From Rotaria socialis (taxonomy: Eukaryota; Rotifera; Eurotatoria; Philodinida; Philodinidae), in contig CAJNYU010000474.1 of NCBI GenBank assembly GCA_905331475.1, forward strand, positions 124,001-188,000: 64,000 bases of DNA. The letters run 5' to 3'. The position numbers and the translations under genes are program-made. Each line of letters begins with the position of its first letter. The stretch's first letter is position 1. The notes under the pieces were generated by a model. It saw only the letters and a program-made list of their open reading frames with translations, was not told the DNA's origin and searched no databases. Shown here piece after piece: positions 60,871 to 64,000 of the stretch.

Positions 60871-63246
60871 ATATTTTGATTTAAAAAAGGTTTAAAAATG
60901 GATTTTGAGCTTAAGAAAATAGAATATTAACAGTAGCAGTGGAGATGATCCAGTTAATTTTGTCATTGTGCCATTGATAGCTTCAATCACAATTTCAATC
61001 GAATTAATACATTAAAATTTGAAAAGATATTGCCTTTTATTTTATTTTATTGAAAGCCATCACATTGTGAAACCGAGTTACATATATTTGAATGGTATCC
61101 ATATGCATTTGACGATGGGGTTCTTATCAGTATCACATTTTCGCGAAAGTAAAACTCCTCAGGTTGAATTTATATAAGCACTGCTCGATTATCATCCTTC
61201 ATCTTCAGTAATATATGTTCTAATATACGACGTATTTCTTGTGCACTATGGCTGAAAATAAAAAAATATTTTGAACCAATTATTGCTTCTTCCCTGAAAG
61301 TACTTGCTCTTCCAAATTGAAATACAGTACGAACTTCAATTGATATGATGAATCAAGCCCGCGACCATTATGAACAAGTAACATGAATCGAGAATAGATT
61401 CACTGGACCTTAGACTGACGAGGCTCCGACTTGGAAATGCATGGACAGAGGCAAAAAATGGCTGTTTGTGCCAGAAAGGGACTATGAAATTTCTGAAAAG
61501 ATGGGTTCAGTCCCCCAACCTCAAAGCAATCAGAGAAGTGTTTCAAAATTCTCGTGATCAATAGAGTGAGGTCTCACATAGCTACAAAAATGTGCGGTTG
61601 AGAATTTTTTGTAATGGCGGGCTCAAAGCTCCATAGAGAACCTACAACGAGGATCGCCCTCCCCGCTCATTTGCTGGCTCTGTGGCTAAGGGGTCTATTC
61701 TGTGTGTACCTTCCTCCTATATGGAATCAATACTGGTTACTGGTCCATCCGGTCCGGTCACGCCTTCGAAGACCAGCGCCGATATCGCTCGTCCAATATC
61801 TAGACCGGCTCCATCGCTGACCTCCCCGCAAATGCCCTTGGTTTCTGTCATATAAGTGGTCATTTGAACCATTCGAATGATCATTTGTTTTGAAGATCAG
61901 AGTCATTCAGGCGAACGGATAGACATATACACGCACAGAGGAATTACAATTTCTAGACCCTGTCCGTTCATTCTAGGGAAGATTCGTTGTCACTCTCTGA
62001 TTAATTATAAAGTCGCAGATTCAGAAGTATTTGTAAAATGATTCCATCAATTATCTTAGACGTAATGTTACTAATTCAAAGTGGATTTACAAAGAAAACA
62101 AGTGTTGTAATACATTTGAATTGTTTAGGTTTTTCATTGATTGTTTTTCAAGGTCATTATGGGTTTCTTTTCTTAAAAACTTCAGTTGCTCATTTTCTTC
62201 TTTCATTCAATCAAGTATTTGAAAAGACAACTGCGTGATTATTTTACCCTCAAGAAAGAAAACCAAATCAATTTACACATATGGTCAACTCCGAAACATT
62301 CTCATGTTTTTGAAAAAATTGAAGCTTTCAATCTAATTTAATATTCGTTTATTTTATAATCTGCACATCGAGAAACCATATGTGCTTCATTTAAACATCA
62401 TTTGTTGCTAATAATGATTCAACTATTGAAAACGAAAGAAAAAAAAATGAAGTTTTAAGTGACATTGGATTTATTTTCTTTATCTCATTTCATTTGCTGC
62501 CTGCCGCGTCAACTCGTTTGCCATGTCTTTCTACACGACACATTACGTATGAGTATGGTTTTTTTTTTCATAACATGAAAAGTGTCGTTACTCAAAAGAA
62601 AACATTCACAACTTTCAAGTAATTATTATTATGAATATGTCAAAGTAAGTGATCAATTTGAAATATATTTTTTTTTGTTGAAGAAAAAGGTTTCAAAAAA
62701 CAGTACGCAAAATCGTTATGAACATTATATCGTAAATTGAGATGAACAAGGTTATAGTTTTAATGAATAGTGAAAGAAAAGACACGACAAATTCTCTTAC
62801 ACAAATAGGGTAGTAGTAGCACGGCTCAAAATTTCACACCTTCTGTTTTTTTTTATTCTTTTTGAATGATCACTTATACAAATTCTTCTTGCTTTCTCTC
62901 TTTTTTCTTCCATATGTAATGTCGATATTAACTTGATCGAACAATAACTCTCTCTCTCTCTCTCTCTTGTATCGCTGTGTACATACATACACTTTTTTCC
63001 TTTTCTTAAATGAACGGAGAAGTGACACTGTGTAGTTGATTTTGTTTTCATTGCTTTGTGCCTTCATTTGTATGGTAGTTACTAACAAGACATGTCCTAC
63101 AAAAGAAATTAAGATGTTAAACATTGTTGATAGGCGATTTGCTGGCAAATAAATCGAAGAAGAAGAAGAATCATCGAACACTCATTAGAAAAATTGAATC
63201 TCATGAAAACTGCTAACATTGATTATCATCAAAAATTATTTAACAT
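60871..63246. other. Non-coding stretch with a G+C-rich patch
   Basis: Mostly AT-rich. Between about 61390 and 61850 the sequence has clearly more G+C (for example CGCCCTCCCCGCTCATTTGC) and could be an old transposon or retroposed fragment; its frames (61614-61820) show no known family. A TC run lies at 62947-62966. I see no gene that can be supported. Confidence 0.4.
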
Positions 63247-63451
63247 ATGTATACCAAAAGTCGACGAAAAACTCATCCGGAAAATATAGAAATCACTACT
63301 GGAGAAAGAGATACTGGTGAGGAAGATGATGACGAGAAGAAAAGACATTATCAAAAACGACATCATAAAACATCAAAAGGTATACAAAATAAACTAGCAA
63401 ATGAACCATCAACAAAAAACAGTGGTGCCTCTTCATTGTCGAATCTCTCAT
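63247..63451 (+). CDS. Possible first coding exon of a gene leaving the window
   Basis: An ATG opens a frame with MYTKSRRKTHPENIEITTGE, an acidic DTGEEDDDEKKRHYQK stretch and a Ser-rich end SGASSLSNLS, followed by a good donor (T then GTAAGA at 63452). The charged composition is typical of an N-terminal disordered tail. No later exon can be identified in the remaining 550 bases, which include a repeat. Family unknown; low confidence. Confidence 0.3.
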
Positions 63452-63663
63452 GTAAGATATTTGTAAAATACTTTTCTATATTATCACTTATCAGAGACTT
63501 CTTCGTACGTTTTCAACACTATCATAAAAAATATTTGTGTAATCAATCGAAAATCTAATATGATGTCTGATTTGCAAATGTTACCGATCAAGTGCACCTA
63601 AAATTTATTCCTTCTTACAAAGAAAGCCTTTTGTTTAATTTGATTGGCATGAAAAATATGTAT

Positions 63664-63867
63664 TCCCAGGTCGAGCAATCATATTGTAAGATCTGATCTT
63701 ATATGATCTTGCACGATCATACGAAAATCTGACAAAAAATCATAGTTTCCGAGATCTGAGATCTCAGGAACTACGATTTTTTGTCAGATTTTTGTAAGAT
63801 TTCGCCCGTATTGCAAGATCTTGTATGTGCTTCATAAGATCTTGTGTCAGATTTTTCGACTCGGGTT
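63664..63867. repeat. Interspersed repeat, AAGATC-rich type
   Basis: Starts TCCCAGGTCGAGC and ends TCGACTCGGGT (inverted, imperfect). The interior includes a 30-base-class palindrome centred on GAGATCTGAGATCTC (ACAAAAAATCATAG ... ACGATTTTTTGT arms) and many AAGATC/GATCTT words. Same family as 60619. Confidence 0.7.
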
Positions 63868-64000
63868 GTCTTCCCATTGTTAAACTAATAGAAGAGCTAC
63901 TTGAAAATACTATACGAACATTTCTTATATAGCTACTCTACTTCTACATATCTATCTAAATGAATTGATATCAATTGAAATTTATAAGTTTAAGTTGTAT

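Overview
The window is nuclear DNA from an animal. It is strongly AT-rich, its genes are cut by many introns (often only 50-70 bases), and it carries metazoan-type genes such as POU4, SAP130, CHP, kinesin light chain and anoctamin. I infer a bdelloid rotifer (Adineta/Rotaria-like). The reasons are a decayed F-box gene of the type I associate with bdelloids, 3' splice sites with no upstream donor lying right at start codons (expected with spliced-leader trans-splicing), an intronless gene of non-metazoan look, and many short DNA-transposon relics. This is inference; no rRNA or mitochondrial marker is present.

Layout. 0-4 kb: 3' part of RENBP (+), then COX11 and RPL13 on the minus strand, 176 bases apart and operon-like. 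4-10.6 kb: ANO10-like anoctamin (+, 14 exons, a transposon in its largest intron). 11.9-12.7 kb: DGCR6 (+). 13-14.2 kb: POU4 transcription factor (-), with about 5.4 kb of upstream DNA without recognisable genes. 19.6-25 kb: a small orphan ORF, repeats, an F-box pseudogene and a broken minus-strand coding relic. 26.4-29 kb: kinesin light chain (+). 31.2-33.3 kb: a long uninterrupted isoprenoid-synthase-like protein (-) with two prenyl-synthase-like halves. 34-34.3 kb: a hAT-type MITE with a perfect 8-bp target duplication. 34.9-35.8 kb: a coiled-coil protein of unknown role (-). 36.5-48.1 kb: SRP72 and ASCC2 (both -), separated by only 98 bases, with a calcineurin-B-like CHP gene (+) inside an ASCC2 intron. 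49.7-54.4 kb: SAP130-like Sin3-complex subunit (+). 55.1-59.2 kb: GALK2 (+), whose ninth intron carries a transposon inside a transposon, with a long hairpin inside that. 59.4-64 kb: repeats, a frameshifted tail-anchored coiled-coil fragment and the possible first exon of a gene leaving the window.

Most genes are single-copy housekeeping functions: translation (RPL13), protein targeting (SRP72), ribosome-collision and alkylation response (ASCC2), respiration (COX11), sugar metabolism (RENBP, GALK2), transport (KLC, ANO10) and transcription (POU4, SAP130). They do not form one pathway. RENBP and GALK2 both act on amino sugars but lie at opposite ends. All exon models were assembled by eye from GT-AG sites, frame continuity and remembered family similarity. 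In every spliced model given as complete, the exon lengths sum to a multiple of three.
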